A stretch of DNA of 64,000 bases from Parabacteroides sp. (GTDB taxonomy: Bacteria; Bacteroidota; Bacteroidia; Bacteroidales; Tannerellaceae): the NCBI GenBank assembly GCA_019417325.1, contig DXVO01000001.1:124001-188000 (forward strand), written 5' to 3'. Positions within the stretch are counted from its first letter, which is position 1; every line of letters begins with the position of its first letter. The notes below the pieces were generated by a model that saw nothing but the letters and a program-made list of their open reading frames with translations, was not told the origin of the DNA and searched no databases. Positions 1 through 8,905 of this stretch are shown in pieces. Made by a program: the position numbers and the translations under genes.

Positions 1-1579
1 CATCGAATCCATGTGTCATTTCATGACCGATTACCACGCCGATAGCACCATAATTTACGGCATCGTCAGCTTCCGGGTTAAAGAATGGCGGTTGTAAAAT
101 AGCGGCAGGAAAACAGATTTCGTTGGTTGTCGGATTGTAATAGGCATTTACTGTCTGCGGGCTCATTCCCCAACGTGCCTTATCAACAGGTTTACCGACC
201 TGGCTCAAACGGTATTCCGTATCAAATATATTTGCACGGCGTACATTATCCCAGTAAGAATCATTCTTGATTTCCAGAGTGCTGTAATCACGCCATTTAT
301 CCGGATAACCGATTTTAACAATAAAAGCAGCTAATTTTTCCTGTGCTTTCGCCTTAGTGGCATCGCTCATCCATTCTAATCCTGCAATACGGTCGCCCAA
401 TGCTTTTTGTAAATCGGCAACCATCTTCATCATTTTTTCTTTAGAAGATGCCGGGAAGTATTTCTCTACATAAAATTGACCGACAGCTTCCGACAAAGCT
501 TCATTTACAGTTGCCAGCGAACGTTTCCAACGAGGCTGTTGTTCCTGTTTTCCGGACATTGTCTTACCATAGAAATCAAAATTAGCAGAGACAAACGCAT
601 CACTCAGGTAAGGTGCGGCGGCAGACAACAGATTAAATGATAGGTAATATTTTTGTTCATCAAGAGTCGTTCCTTCCAACATACGCGCCACTCCTTCATA
701 AAAAGGAAGCTGCTTGGCATCCAGATATTCGATTTCCATCAAACCCATGCTTTCAAAATATACGTCCCAGTTCAACAAACTATTATTTACCTTGAAATCG
801 CGAACCGTAATCTTATTATAATTTTTCTGTGAATCACGCAGGTCTTCACGACTGAAAGAAGCCGCAGCAATACCTTTTTCTATCTTCATCACAGCATTCA
901 CTGCAGCTTCTGCCTGCTCCGGAGAACAACCGGTCAGAGTGAAAAGGCGGGTAATATATCCCCGGTATGCCTGACGCATTTGTTTGGAAGCATCATCTTG
1001 CAACAGATAATAATCGCGGTCTCCCATGCCAAGTCCTGCCTGGTATAGCTGCACAATATTCATGGAACTGTTTTTTTCGTCAGCATCTACAAACAAAGCA
1101 AAAAAGGGAGCCATTCCCTCTTTATGAAGGGTAGCTACCATTTTAGATAATTCTTCCTTAGTGGCCAGTTCTCTAATATCATTCAGTTGTTCCTTTATCG
1201 GATTAAAACCCTCCGCATTCAGTTTTTCACTATCCAATCCGATAGTATACAGCAGACTGATTTTTTGTGCATTGCTTCCATCTTCCGGAGAAGTGGCACC
1301 CAGCTCTTCAACAAGTGTACGAATTTGTTGCAGGTTATTATCCCGCAATTGGTCAAATGTTCCGAAACGGGCATATTCCGGTTTCAGCGGATTATTTTTC
1401 ATCCAGCCTCCACAAGCATACTGGTAAAAATCGGTTCCGGGAGCAATTGTTGTATCCAGGTTAGCTAAGTTGATAGCATCATTCATTTTTTCAGTAGTAT
1501 CCTTCGCAGGAGCACTTCCACAACCGGTCATTGCAACCATCCCGATAGCAACAAGAGGTATTACTTTTAACTTCTTCAT
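1..1579 (-). CDS. M13 family zinc metallopeptidase lipoprotein (partial, C-terminus outside window)
   Basis: Neprilysin/PepO-like secreted zinc endopeptidase. The reading frame opens at the ATG at 1577-1579 (not the shorter internal frames) with MKKLKV, a hydrophobic stretch and a lipobox-like MTGC, so a lipoprotein anchored in the envelope is likely. 526 codons are present and the frame runs off the left edge. The last residues visible are GHEMTHGFD, that is the HExxH zinc motif at about H519-E520-H523, so the third zinc ligand and the C-terminal quarter of the catalytic domain lie outside. The M13_N domain fills most of the visible part (DAINLANLD and FYQYACGGW near residue 50 are typical). 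A TAnnTTTG promoter box lies at 1607-1614 on the same strand. The family call is firm; the substrate is unknown. Confidence 0.92.
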   Translation of the reverse strand, partial: MKKLKVIPLVAIGMVAMTGCGSAPAKDTTEKMNDAINLANLDTTIAPGTDFYQYACGGWMKNNPLKPEYARFGTFDQLRDNNLQQIRTLVEELGATSPEDGSNAQKISLLYTIGLDSEKLNAEGFNPIKEQLNDIRELATKEELSKMVATLHKEGMAPFFALFVDADEKNSSMNIVQLYQAGLGMGDRDYYLLQDDASKQMRQAYRGYITRLFTLTGCSPEQAEAAVNAVMKIEKGIAAASFSREDLRDSQKNYNKITVRDFKVNNSLLNWDVYFESMGLMEIEYLDAKQLPFYEGVARMLEGTTLDEQKYYLSFNLLSAAAPYLSDAFVSANFDFYGKTMSGKQEQQPRWKRSLATVNEALSEAVGQFYVEKYFPASSKEKMMKMVADLQKALGDRIAGLEWMSDATKAKAQEKLAAFIVKIGYPDKWRDYSTLEIKNDSYWDNVRRANIFDTEYRLSQVGKPVDKARWGMSPQTVNAYYNPTTNEICFPAAILQPPFFNPEADDAVNYGAIGVVIGHEMTHGFD

Positions 1580-1606
1580 TCTTGTAAAACGTTTTAAATA
1601 TGGTGG

Positions 1607-1614
1607 CAAAGGTA
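1607..1614 (-). promoter_or_regulatory. Bacteroidota -7 box for the M13 peptidase gene
   Basis: The reverse strand reads TACCTTTG, which matches the TAnnTTTG -7 consensus of the Bacteroidota primary sigma factor, 28 bases before the ATG. No good -33 TTG is visible. Confidence 0.4.
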
Positions 1615-1707
1615 CAAAAATACCTTGCACATGATTCTTTGTTTGTATTAAGAACAGCAAATCCCCCCTTGTGTATTTCTAATTTATGTATTTTTACACA
1701 CAAAAAT

Positions 1708-1790
1708 TATCCATAGGTCTAAAATCATTCATAACTATGATTTTTCAAAATGATAGTTATGATTTTGGAAAATCATAACTATGGATAAAC
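1708..1790. repeat. Imperfect palindrome built from AACTATGAT/ATCATAGTT units
   Basis: The gap between the M13 gene and the GH30 gene (1580-1840) holds TTATCCATAG at its left and CTATGGATAA at its right. Between them are several forward and inverted copies of an AACTATGATTTT-like unit, including ATGATAGTTATGAT. The single strand could fold into a long hairpin. It may act as a bidirectional transcription barrier or belong to the ATGATAGT repeat family also seen near 34560 and 37370. No coding sequence is supported in this gap. Confidence 0.6.
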
Positions 1791-1840
1791 AATCCGGAAC
1801 TATCCGGTAGAGACATATTTCATAAAAATTTAATACAAAC

Positions 1841-3280
1841 ATGAAAAGAAAAACAATCACCACCTTTTATTCCTTTCTGATTTGCTTTTTGTCGACCGCA
1901 TCTTTATCACTAAAAGCTGAAAATCCAGATAAACAAAATATAGAAATTAATCCATCGGAACAGTATCAGACATTGGAAGGCTGGGGTAGTTCCCTCTGCT
2001 GGTGGGCAGGACAAGTCGGTACTTGGGATGAAACCAAAATTGATAAAATTATAGACCTGATCACCTCCCCGGACAAATTGAATATGAATATCTTTCGTTA
2101 TAATATAGGTGGAGGTGATGACCCTGCACATATAAATGGACATATGGTAAAAGGGAAAGGAAAACGTGCGGAAATGGAAGGTTTTAAATGCTCTCCTGAT
2201 GCTCCTTACAACTGGAATGCTGATGAAGCACAACGTAAAATTCTACTCAAAATCAAAGAAAAACGTCCGGATGCTATTTTTGAGGCATTCTCCAATTCAG
2301 CTCCTTACTGGATGACTTACAGTGGTTGCTCCGCCGGACATACAGATCCACTGAAAGACAATCTAAAACCGGAATATTACGAAATGTTCTGTGATTACCT
2401 GCTGGATGTATGTAAACATTATAAATCGGTATACAACATAGAATTCAAAACATTGGAACCTTTCAACGAAGCCTATTCCAATTACTGGTATAATCAGGGG
2501 AGCCAAGAAGGTTGTCATTTTGAACCGGAAAGCCAGATAAAAATTATTCGTATGCTTTACCCCAAATTACAGGAGTCCGGGCTACCTACTGTTCTTGCAG
2601 CTTCTGACGAAACGAACCTCAATCAGTTTCTGACAGTACAAAAAGCATATCGTGAAGCGGGTGATATCTGGGAAAAATTAGGTCAGCTCAATACACATAC
2701 TTATTCCGGGACTAATGCCGAACGGGAAGAAGTCCGCCGATTAATACAATTATCAGGTAAACCTTTCTGGCAATCAGAAACAGGTCCGAGTAGCAGTAAT
2801 GGAATTGAAAGTAATTTATTGTTAGCTCAAAAATTATTTGACGACATGAATATTATGCAACCACAAGCATGGTTGGACTGGCAACTTATGGAAGAACATA
2901 ACAATGAATGGTGTGTATTACAAGGTAATTTCCAGACACAGGAATACCACCCGATTAAAAACTTATATGTCCGCATGCAAATTACCCGTTTTTTCAAGCA
3001 GGGATACACTTTTATTAATACCGGAAACAAACATGCATTAGCAGCACTTTCCCCTTCCGGAAAAGAGCTTGTAATCTCAGTATTGAACACAAAAAAACAA
3101 GAGCAATCCTTCAATATCAATCTTAAGCAGTGTACTGGAAAATTATATTTGCAAAAGGTATGGAGAACAAGTTCTTCTGAAGACTGTTCTACCATATCCG
3201 GTTTAAAAATCAACAATAAGACACTCGGATACAAGAGTCCGGGACTGTCTATTACGACCTTTATTATTCATCTAAAATAG
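1841..3280 (+). CDS. Secreted GH30-family glycoside hydrolase
   Basis: A 479-residue retaining glycosidase of family GH30 with an N-terminal signal peptide (MKRKTITT, hydrophobic to about residue 25). The (beta/alpha)8 domain shows LEGWGSSLCWW near residue 45 and FRYNIGGGDDP near residue 87. The acid/base is probably E210 in LEPFNEAY and the nucleophile E313 in QSETGP; both positions fit GH30. A short beta-sandwich follows at the C-terminus. The GWG..WW opening recalls the GH30 endo-beta-1,6-galactanase subgroup, but the specificity is inference; glucosylceramidase- or xylanase-like activity cannot be excluded. A GH51 arabinofuranosidase lies next to it on the same strand, which suits degradation of plant arabinogalactan. 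No SusC/SusD pair is in view. Confidence 0.88.
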   Translation: MKRKTITTFYSFLICFLSTASLSLKAENPDKQNIEINPSEQYQTLEGWGSSLCWWAGQVGTWDETKIDKIIDLITSPDKLNMNIFRYNIGGGDDPAHINGHMVKGKGKRAEMEGFKCSPDAPYNWNADEAQRKILLKIKEKRPDAIFEAFSNSAPYWMTYSGCSAGHTDPLKDNLKPEYYEMFCDYLLDVCKHYKSVYNIEFKTLEPFNEAYSNYWYNQGSQEGCHFEPESQIKIIRMLYPKLQESGLPTVLAASDETNLNQFLTVQKAYREAGDIWEKLGQLNTHTYSGTNAEREEVRRLIQLSGKPFWQSETGPSSSNGIESNLLLAQKLFDDMNIMQPQAWLDWQLMEEHNNEWCVLQGNFQTQEYHPIKNLYVRMQITRFFKQGYTFINTGNKHALAALSPSGKELVISVLNTKKQEQSFNINLKQCTGKLYLQKVWRTSSSEDCSTISGLKINNKTLGYKSPGLSITTFIIHLK

Positions 3281-3353
3281 GAGGGCAAAAGGAATAAGCG
3301 TAATTTGAACAATAAATTATTCATGCAGACGATTGATATTATAAAAATATACG

Positions 3354-3361
3354 TATTTTTG
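3354..3361 (+). promoter_or_regulatory. Bacteroidota promoter for the GH51 gene
   Basis: TATTTTTG matches TAnnTTTG, with a TTG at 3333-3335 eighteen bases upstream, slightly short of the usual 19-21 spacing. The ATG follows 45 bases downstream. It suggests the GH51 gene can be transcribed separately from the GH30 gene. Confidence 0.45.
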
Positions 3362-3405
3362 ACACGAAAACATCACATAAACGTATAACTTTCAAATCAC
3401 CCGGC

Positions 3406-4944
3406 ATGAAAACATTATTAGTTAGCCTTTTCGCGGCATCAGCCTTTTCATTATGTGCACAAAAAGATGCAAGTATCCGCATCTATCCGCAACAAGGCAC
3501 ACAGCAAATCAGTAAACATATCTACGGACATTTTGCAGAACATTTAGGTACATGTATCTATGGAGGACTTTGGGTTGGACCTGATTCCGACATTCCCAAT
3601 ACACAAGGATACCGCAATGATGTATTGAATGCATTGAAGCAACTGAATATTCCCAATTTACGCTGGCCGGGAGGTTGTTTTGCTGATGAATACCATTGGA
3701 TGGACGGCATAGGGCCAAAAGAACAACGTCCGAAAATGGTAAACAACAACTGGGGAGGAACTATAGAAGACAATAGTTTCGGCACACATGAATTTCTGAA
3801 TCTTTGCGAATTGCTGGGTTGTGAACCCTATGTCAGTGCCAATGTCGGCAGCGGTACGGTTGAGGAAATGGCTAAATGGGTGGAGTATATGACATCGGAA
3901 GGCGACAGTCCGATGGCACGTTTGCGCCGCCAAAATGGAAGAGATAGAGCTTGGAAAGTAAAATTTATTGGGGTTGGGAATGAAAGCTGGGGCTGCGGAG
4001 GAAGCATGCGTCCGGAATTTTATGCTGACCAATATCGCCGCTATGCCACCTATTGCCGTAATTATGATGGAAACCGTCTGTTTAAAATAGCCAGTGGAGC
4101 CAGTGATTATGATTATAACTGGACAGAAATCCTAATGAAAAACGTCGGAATACGAATGGACGGGCTCTCCCTGCACTATTATACAGTTGCCGGCTGGAAT
4201 GGAAGTAAAGGCTCCGCTACAAATTTCAATACGGACGATTATTACTGGACAATGGGTAAATGTCTTGAAATAGAAGATGTCATCAAAAAACATATCCAGA
4301 TTATGGACAAATATGACCCCCAGAAACAGATAGCTTTGATGGTAGACGAATGGGGTACCTGGTGGGATGAAGAACCTGGTACGATCAACGGGCATTTATA
4401 CCAGCAAAATACAATGCGTGATGCGTTCGTTGCCGCCGTCACATTAAACCTATTCCATAAATATACAGACCGGATCAAAATGACCAATATCGCGCAGGTT
4501 GTAAATGTCCTTCAATCTATGATTCTAACAAATGGCTCTAAAATGATGCTCACTCCCACTTACCATGTATTTGAAATGTATAAAGTGCACCAGGATGCCA
4601 CTTATCTTCCTATGGATTTGATATGTGATAAAGTTACAGTACGCGATAACCGCGAAGTTCCAATGGTAAGTGCATCTGCTTCAAAAGATAGAAACGGACT
4701 TATTCATATATCACTGGCAAATGTAGATACGGATAACGAACAGATTATTACCATTGACTTACAAAACCTGAAGGTATGCAAAGCGAATGGACGTATCCTG
4801 ACTTCCCCTTCCATTAACGACCATAACACGTTTGATAAGCCAGACTTTGTAAAGCCTGCATCTTTCAATGGCATACTGATAAACAAAGGTCAGCTGAAAG
4901 TAACTTTACCTGCTAAATCAATTGTCGTTCTGGAAGTAAAATAA
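3406..4944 (+). CDS. Secreted GH51 alpha-L-arabinofuranosidase
   Basis: A 512-residue exo-acting enzyme that removes terminal arabinofuranose from arabinan, arabinoxylan or arabinogalactan. A signal peptide ends near ALCAQ at residue 19. The catalytic barrel shows GHFAEHLG, RWPGGCFAD and the acid/base E193 in GVGNESWG. The nucleophile is E315 in VDEWGTWW. The C-terminal beta-sandwich ends in LPAKSIVVLEV, as usual for GH51. Length fits the bacterial family. It follows the GH30 gene by 125 bases and has its own promoter-like box. Confidence 0.93.
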   Translation: MKTLLVSLFAASAFSLCAQKDASIRIYPQQGTQQISKHIYGHFAEHLGTCIYGGLWVGPDSDIPNTQGYRNDVLNALKQLNIPNLRWPGGCFADEYHWMDGIGPKEQRPKMVNNNWGGTIEDNSFGTHEFLNLCELLGCEPYVSANVGSGTVEEMAKWVEYMTSEGDSPMARLRRQNGRDRAWKVKFIGVGNESWGCGGSMRPEFYADQYRRYATYCRNYDGNRLFKIASGASDYDYNWTEILMKNVGIRMDGLSLHYYTVAGWNGSKGSATNFNTDDYYWTMGKCLEIEDVIKKHIQIMDKYDPQKQIALMVDEWGTWWDEEPGTINGHLYQQNTMRDAFVAAVTLNLFHKYTDRIKMTNIAQVVNVLQSMILTNGSKMMLTPTYHVFEMYKVHQDATYLPMDLICDKVTVRDNREVPMVSASASKDRNGLIHISLANVDTDNEQIITIDLQNLKVCKANGRILTSPSINDHNTFDKPDFVKPASFNGILINKGQLKVTLPAKSIVVLEVK

Positions 4945-4960
4945 ATTAAAAATTATTTTC

Positions 4961-4968
4961 TACTTTTG
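4961..4968 (+). promoter_or_regulatory. Bacteroidota -7 box for the nucleotidyltransferase gene
   Basis: TACTTTTG matches TAnnTTTG and lies 51 bases before the ATG at 5020. No clear -33 element is visible. Confidence 0.4.
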
Positions 4969-5019
4969 CCCACAACTAAAAGAAAAACACTATAACGCAT
5001 TACATAAAAATAAAAGATT

Positions 5020-5922
5020 ATGAAACCTACATTATTTGTATTAGCTGCCGGAATGGGTAGCCGTTACGGAGGATTAAAACAATTGGACGGTCTGGGTCCT
5101 AACGGTGAAACTATCATGGACTACTCTATTTTTGATGCTATCCGTGGTGGATTCGGAAAATTGGTTTTCGTTATCCGTAAAACATTCGAACAGGATTTCC
5201 GCGAAAAAATCATATCCAAATATGAAAATCATATTCCGGTTGAAGTCGTTTTCCAGGATCTAAACGACCTGCCTGCCGGTTTCACATGCCCGGAAGGACG
5301 TGAAAAACCTTGGGGTACGAACCATGCTGTCCTGATGGGGAAAACGGCTATCAACGAACCGTTTGCCGTTATTAATGCTGACGATTTCTACGGTCGCGAC
5401 AGTTTTGCAGTTTTAGGTAAGGCCCTGTCCGAAATGACTGGCAAGAAAAATGATTATTGCATGGTAGGTTACCGTGTAGGTAATACCTTGAGTGAAAGCG
5501 GTTCCGTAGCACGCGGCGTTTGCGAAACAAATGCAGGAGGTTTCCTGACAGGTGTGGTTGAACGTACTGCTATCGAAAAAATAGACGGTGAAATCCAATT
5601 CAAAGATGAAAACGGAAACAAAGTGGTTTTGGAAGAAAAGACTCCGGTTTCTATGAATATGTGGGGCTTCACTCCTGACTATTTCGAATACTCCGAAAAA
5701 TACTTTATCGACTTCCTGAAAGAAAATATCGATAAGCCGAAAAGTGAATTTTTCATCCCGCTGGTTGTAAACGAACTGATTACGAAAGGTATTGCAACAG
5801 TAAAAGTACTGGATACCACCTCTAAATGGTTCGGTGTAACCTATGCTGCCGACCGCCAAGGGGTTGTAGACAAAATCCAGGCTTTAGTCGATGCCGGAGA
5901 ATATCCTGCCAAACTGTTCTAA
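5020..5922 (+). CDS. Sugar nucleotidyltransferase (NTP_transferase family)
   Basis: A 300-residue cytoplasmic protein of the GlmU/RmlA-like nucleotidyltransferase fold. The N-terminus LAAGMGSRYGGLKQL is the nucleotide-binding signature, with the glycine-rich GxGxR-type loop and the conserved lysine. VINADDFYG near residue 125 supplies the metal-binding aspartate. The expected reaction is sugar-1-phosphate plus NTP to NDP-sugar, but the sugar and nucleotide are not visible. It has no left-handed helix acyltransferase domain, so it is not GlmU. It is a single gene between the glycosidases and the porin. Confidence 0.85.
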   Translation: MKPTLFVLAAGMGSRYGGLKQLDGLGPNGETIMDYSIFDAIRGGFGKLVFVIRKTFEQDFREKIISKYENHIPVEVVFQDLNDLPAGFTCPEGREKPWGTNHAVLMGKTAINEPFAVINADDFYGRDSFAVLGKALSEMTGKKNDYCMVGYRVGNTLSESGSVARGVCETNAGGFLTGVVERTAIEKIDGEIQFKDENGNKVVLEEKTPVSMNMWGFTPDYFEYSEKYFIDFLKENIDKPKSEFFIPLVVNELITKGIATVKVLDTTSKWFGVTYAADRQGVVDKIQALVDAGEYPAKLF

Positions 5923-5938
5923 ACTGAAACCATTATAT

Positions 5939-5984
5939 AAATGACGCTGATTCTGCATAAATCAATAGAATCAGTGTCATTTAC
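5939..5984 (+). terminator. Hairpin terminator after the nucleotidyltransferase gene
   Basis: ATGACGCTGATTCT (5941-5954) pairs with AGAATCAGTGTCAT (5967-5980) through a 12-base loop, with one G-T pair. The T-tract is weak, so efficiency is uncertain. Confidence 0.55.
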
Positions 5985-6039
5985 ATTTAAATATATCTGC
6001 TTTTGTTTTCCTTTTTATAAATACAAAAGTAGTTTTTTA

Positions 6040-7323
6040 TCAGAAGCTATACTGGACAGCTACATTCAACCGGTTGGCATGGCGGGTTTGGTCATTGAAA
6101 TCAGTACGCCAGCCACGTAAATATTCAGCGCCTACCTGTAAATCGGGAGTTACATTCCAGAAAAGGTTGGCGACAAAATATTGACCGTAACGGTATTGTT
6201 CGGATGGTGATTCCGGAAAATCATTTTCACTATACAAACGAGATTGACTGTAGGTTGTAGAAAGAAATACTTTCGGACAGATATTATATTTCAAACCGGC
6301 ATACCATCCCATCATAGGAAGTGCCTGCATTGTACCTCTTTTAGCAGGGTCCGGAACAATATCGACATTCAGATTGCTCAAATCATTCAGGAACTGACCG
6401 ATACCTCTTCCATAAGTAGCCTGTCCGAAGAATTGGAATTGCTTTCCGATATTGAAGGTAGTAGCGACAAAAGTACCCCAGCCCACTTTCGAATTTAGCG
6501 TTTGAGCATACAAATCATCATAGGTCATACTACGTATCACACCTGCAACACGCACATGGCTGTTCTGATTCCAACTATACTGTACATATGCAGGGAAATT
6601 AGGCATACGTTGTCTGGTTATATTTACATTTGCATTCGTTATACCATCTACAACTGGCATTTCCACACCGATACCGGCTTTCCAGCTTTTTGCAAATGAG
6701 CGTTCATAACGGAACTGGGTAGCCCGATAAAAAACCTGCCCATTCGGACCGGCAAAGTCGATTGTCGGAGGAAGTGCAGCAGCATCCATAAACAGGCCGT
6801 AATCATATCCGATTGTAAAACCTAAAAATGAGGCATAAGCATTTTGTAACTCAAAAGTCTTACCATCGCCACGGAAATTACCGGCTGTGTACACGACCAA
6901 ATCACCCAGATTCTTAGTACGTCCGATCAATTTCAGGAAAATAGTACTGGTAGAAGCGTCTATCTGGAATTGATTCCTGTCGCGAGTCTGACCTTTGTTA
7001 GGAATAAGTGAAGGATAAAAATCCACATCGTCGGAAATGCCGCCAAAATCATATTCGGCTGTTGCTTTTACATATCCGCCGATACCCAGGGCAAAACGAC
7101 CTTTCCTGTCGGTCAGGATAAACCGGGGAATCCCAGGGTCATGAAAACGCGGGCTCTGCGTCTCTTTCATAATACGGATGATTTCATCACCCGCCTTGTC
7201 TCGTGTTACCAACATCACAGTATTAGGCTCGTTGTCTTCAACTACAACTTTCTGAGCCTGGGAATGAGTAATAAAAACTCCCATTCCGAGCAGCAGGGCT
7301 GCGCTTCTCAATAATGTTTTCAT
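6040..7323 (-). CDS. DcaP-like outer-membrane porin
   Basis: A 427-residue protein with a signal peptide cut after THSQA-Q, followed by a short linker and an aromatic, glycine-rich beta-strand pattern ending in NVAVQYSF, whose terminal phenylalanine is typical of outer-membrane barrels. GIGGYVKATAEYDF, FLKLIGRTKN and the sequence after it resemble the DcaP-like porin family (trimeric channels for small anionic solutes). The gene stands alone on the reverse strand and is divergent from the isomerase genes. The substrate is not deducible from sequence alone. Confidence 0.8.
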   Translation of the reverse strand: MKTLLRSAALLLGMGVFITHSQAQKVVVEDNEPNTVMLVTRDKAGDEIIRIMKETQSPRFHDPGIPRFILTDRKGRFALGIGGYVKATAEYDFGGISDDVDFYPSLIPNKGQTRDRNQFQIDASTSTIFLKLIGRTKNLGDLVVYTAGNFRGDGKTFELQNAYASFLGFTIGYDYGLFMDAAALPPTIDFAGPNGQVFYRATQFRYERSFAKSWKAGIGVEMPVVDGITNANVNITRQRMPNFPAYVQYSWNQNSHVRVAGVIRSMTYDDLYAQTLNSKVGWGTFVATTFNIGKQFQFFGQATYGRGIGQFLNDLSNLNVDIVPDPAKRGTMQALPMMGWYAGLKYNICPKVFLSTTYSQSRLYSENDFPESPSEQYRYGQYFVANLFWNVTPDLQVGAEYLRGWRTDFNDQTRHANRLNVAVQYSF

Positions 7324-7392
7324 AAATGCGTTTTTTGTTTAGATGAATTACCAATTTGAACAGATGCAGGCAGAAAAGGTTGTGTTAAATGA

Positions 7393-7422
7393 TTGCTTTA
7401 ACGAGTAAAGTCACTATTTTTG
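7393..7422 (+). promoter_or_regulatory. Bacteroidota promoter for the isomerase operon
   Basis: TTG at 7393-7395, a 19-base spacer and TATTTTTG at 7415-7422 match the Bacteroidota -33/-7 layout. The ATG at 7445 follows 22 bases later. Confidence 0.55.
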
Positions 7423-7444
7423 TTGCCATAATACAAAAATCAAG

Positions 7445-8122
7445 ATGAAGATGAAAAAGCTGTTTGCTGTATGTTTTGTAGCTCTCCTGGGGCTTATATC
7501 CTTTCATTTGCAAGCGCAGGAGGTTGAAACACAGGTTCTGATTGATACCGATATGGGAAAAATCAAAGTAAAATTATTTAATGATACTCCACTACACCGT
7601 GATAATTTCATTAAAAATGTAAAAGAACATCGATATGATGGTTTACTATTCCACCGCGTCATCAAGCAATTTATGATACAGGCTGGAGATATAAACTCCA
7701 AAGATGCCCCTATAGAACAACATTTAGGGGACGGAGACCCGGATTATACAATCCCTGCTGAAATTATTTTTCCGAAATATTTCCACAAACGCGGAATGCT
7801 TTGTGCCGCTCGTGTAGGTGATGATGAAAACCCGGAACGAGCTTCCTCTGCAAGTCAATTCTATATAGTAACCGGCAAGTTCTTTACAGAAATGGAATTG
7901 GATAAGATGGAAAAAGAACAAGGTATTACTTTTACACCCGAACAACGGCAGGCTTACATGTTGGAAGGTGGCACCCCTCATCTGGATGATAAATACACCA
8001 TTTTCGGAGAAGTGGTAAAAGGCATAAAGGTGGTAGACAAGATTCAGTTTACAGAAACAAATGCTGACGACCGCCCGACAAAAAATATCAAAATCAAGAC
8101 AATGACAATTGTCTCAAAATAA
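7445..8122 (+). CDS. Cyclophilin-type peptidyl-prolyl isomerase, exported
   Basis: A 225-residue cyclophilin that catalyses cis-trans isomerisation of proline bonds. A signal peptide (hydrophobic core at residues 7-20, cut near LQA-QE) places it outside the cytoplasm. The cyclophilin core shows LFHRVIKQFMIQAGD, with the catalytic arginine in FHRV, and SSASQFYIVTG. Between the core strands it has a short insertion (MELDKMEKEQ). The next gene, 11 bases downstream, is a cytoplasmic-looking paralogue, so the pair arose by tandem duplication. A start at codon 3 is also possible. Confidence 0.9.
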   Translation: MKMKKLFAVCFVALLGLISFHLQAQEVETQVLIDTDMGKIKVKLFNDTPLHRDNFIKNVKEHRYDGLLFHRVIKQFMIQAGDINSKDAPIEQHLGDGDPDYTIPAEIIFPKYFHKRGMLCAARVGDDENPERASSASQFYIVTGKFFTEMELDKMEKEQGITFTPEQRQAYMLEGGTPHLDDKYTIFGEVVKGIKVVDKIQFTETNADDRPTKNIKIKTMTIVSK

Positions 8123-8133
8123 ACAAAACAAAA

Positions 8134-8898
8134 ATGAGTACCCAAACAACAGAGACACAAGTGGTAATGGATACCACACTTGGTAAAATCAAAATCAAAT
8201 TATACAACGAGACCCCTCAGCATCGTGATAATTTCCTTAAGCTGGTGAAAGAAGGACAATACAATGGCCTATTGTTTCACCGCGTTATTAAAGAGTTTAT
8301 GGTACAGGGAGGGGATGTTACTTCCAAAGATGCTCCGATGAACAAACAATTGGGAGCCGGCGATTTAGGATATACAGTTCCAGCAGAATTTGTTTACCCC
8401 AAATACTTCCATAAAAAAGGAGCTTTATGTGCTGCACGTACCGGCGACGAAGTAAATCCGGAAAAGGCTTCTTCTGCTTCTCAATTTTATATTGTTACAG
8501 GTAAAGTATATAAAGAAAACGAACTGAAACAGATGGAAATACAACTGGAAAACCGCCTGAAACAATCCATATTTGCCCGCCTGCAAACGGAGAACAAACC
8601 TAAAATCATGGAATTATACCGTAGCGGAGATAAAGCCGAACTGGCAATCCTACGGGACACTCTGATTGGTAAAACCGAATTGGAAGCAGAAAAACGGAAA
8701 GACGAAGCCAAACTGACACCGGAACAGCGTGAAGTATATACTACCGTTGGCGGCGTTCCTTTTCTGGATAACCAATATACCGTTTACGGAGAAGTGACAG
8801 AGGGCATGGATGTGGTTGATGCCATCCAGAAGGTTAAAACGAACAAACAAGACCGCCCAACAGAAAATATCGTTATTAATTCTATTGAGATTATTTGA
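8134..8898 (+). CDS. Cyclophilin-type peptidyl-prolyl isomerase with helical insertion, no signal peptide
   Basis: A 254-residue paralogue of the preceding cyclophilin, starting directly with MSTQTTETQVVMDT and having no hydrophobic leader, so probably cytoplasmic. LFHRVIKEFMVQGGD and SASQFYIVTGK are conserved. It carries a charged helical insertion of about 70 residues (roughly 130-200, rich in E, K and R), much longer than in its neighbour, just before the PEQRE segment. Prolyl isomerase activity is likely; the role of the insertion is unknown. Its stop lies 7 bases before the MATE gene start. Confidence 0.88.
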   Translation: MSTQTTETQVVMDTTLGKIKIKLYNETPQHRDNFLKLVKEGQYNGLLFHRVIKEFMVQGGDVTSKDAPMNKQLGAGDLGYTVPAEFVYPKYFHKKGALCAARTGDEVNPEKASSASQFYIVTGKVYKENELKQMEIQLENRLKQSIFARLQTENKPKIMELYRSGDKAELAILRDTLIGKTELEAEKRKDEAKLTPEQREVYTTVGGVPFLDNQYTVYGEVTEGMDVVDAIQKVKTNKQDRPTENIVINSIEII

Positions 8899-8905
8899 AA
8901 TTATA

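Noticed and set aside
1491..1703. Reverse-strand 70-codon frame near the M13 gene start
   Set aside because: It overlaps the signal-peptide region of the M13 gene in another frame and spans its promoter.
5413..5859. Reverse-strand frame inside the nucleotidyltransferase gene
   Set aside because: Antisense shadow of a gene with intact family motifs.
8810..8905. Upstream extension of the MATE gene
   Set aside because: It would read through the isomerase gene in another frame; the ATG at 8906 leads directly into the first MATE helix.
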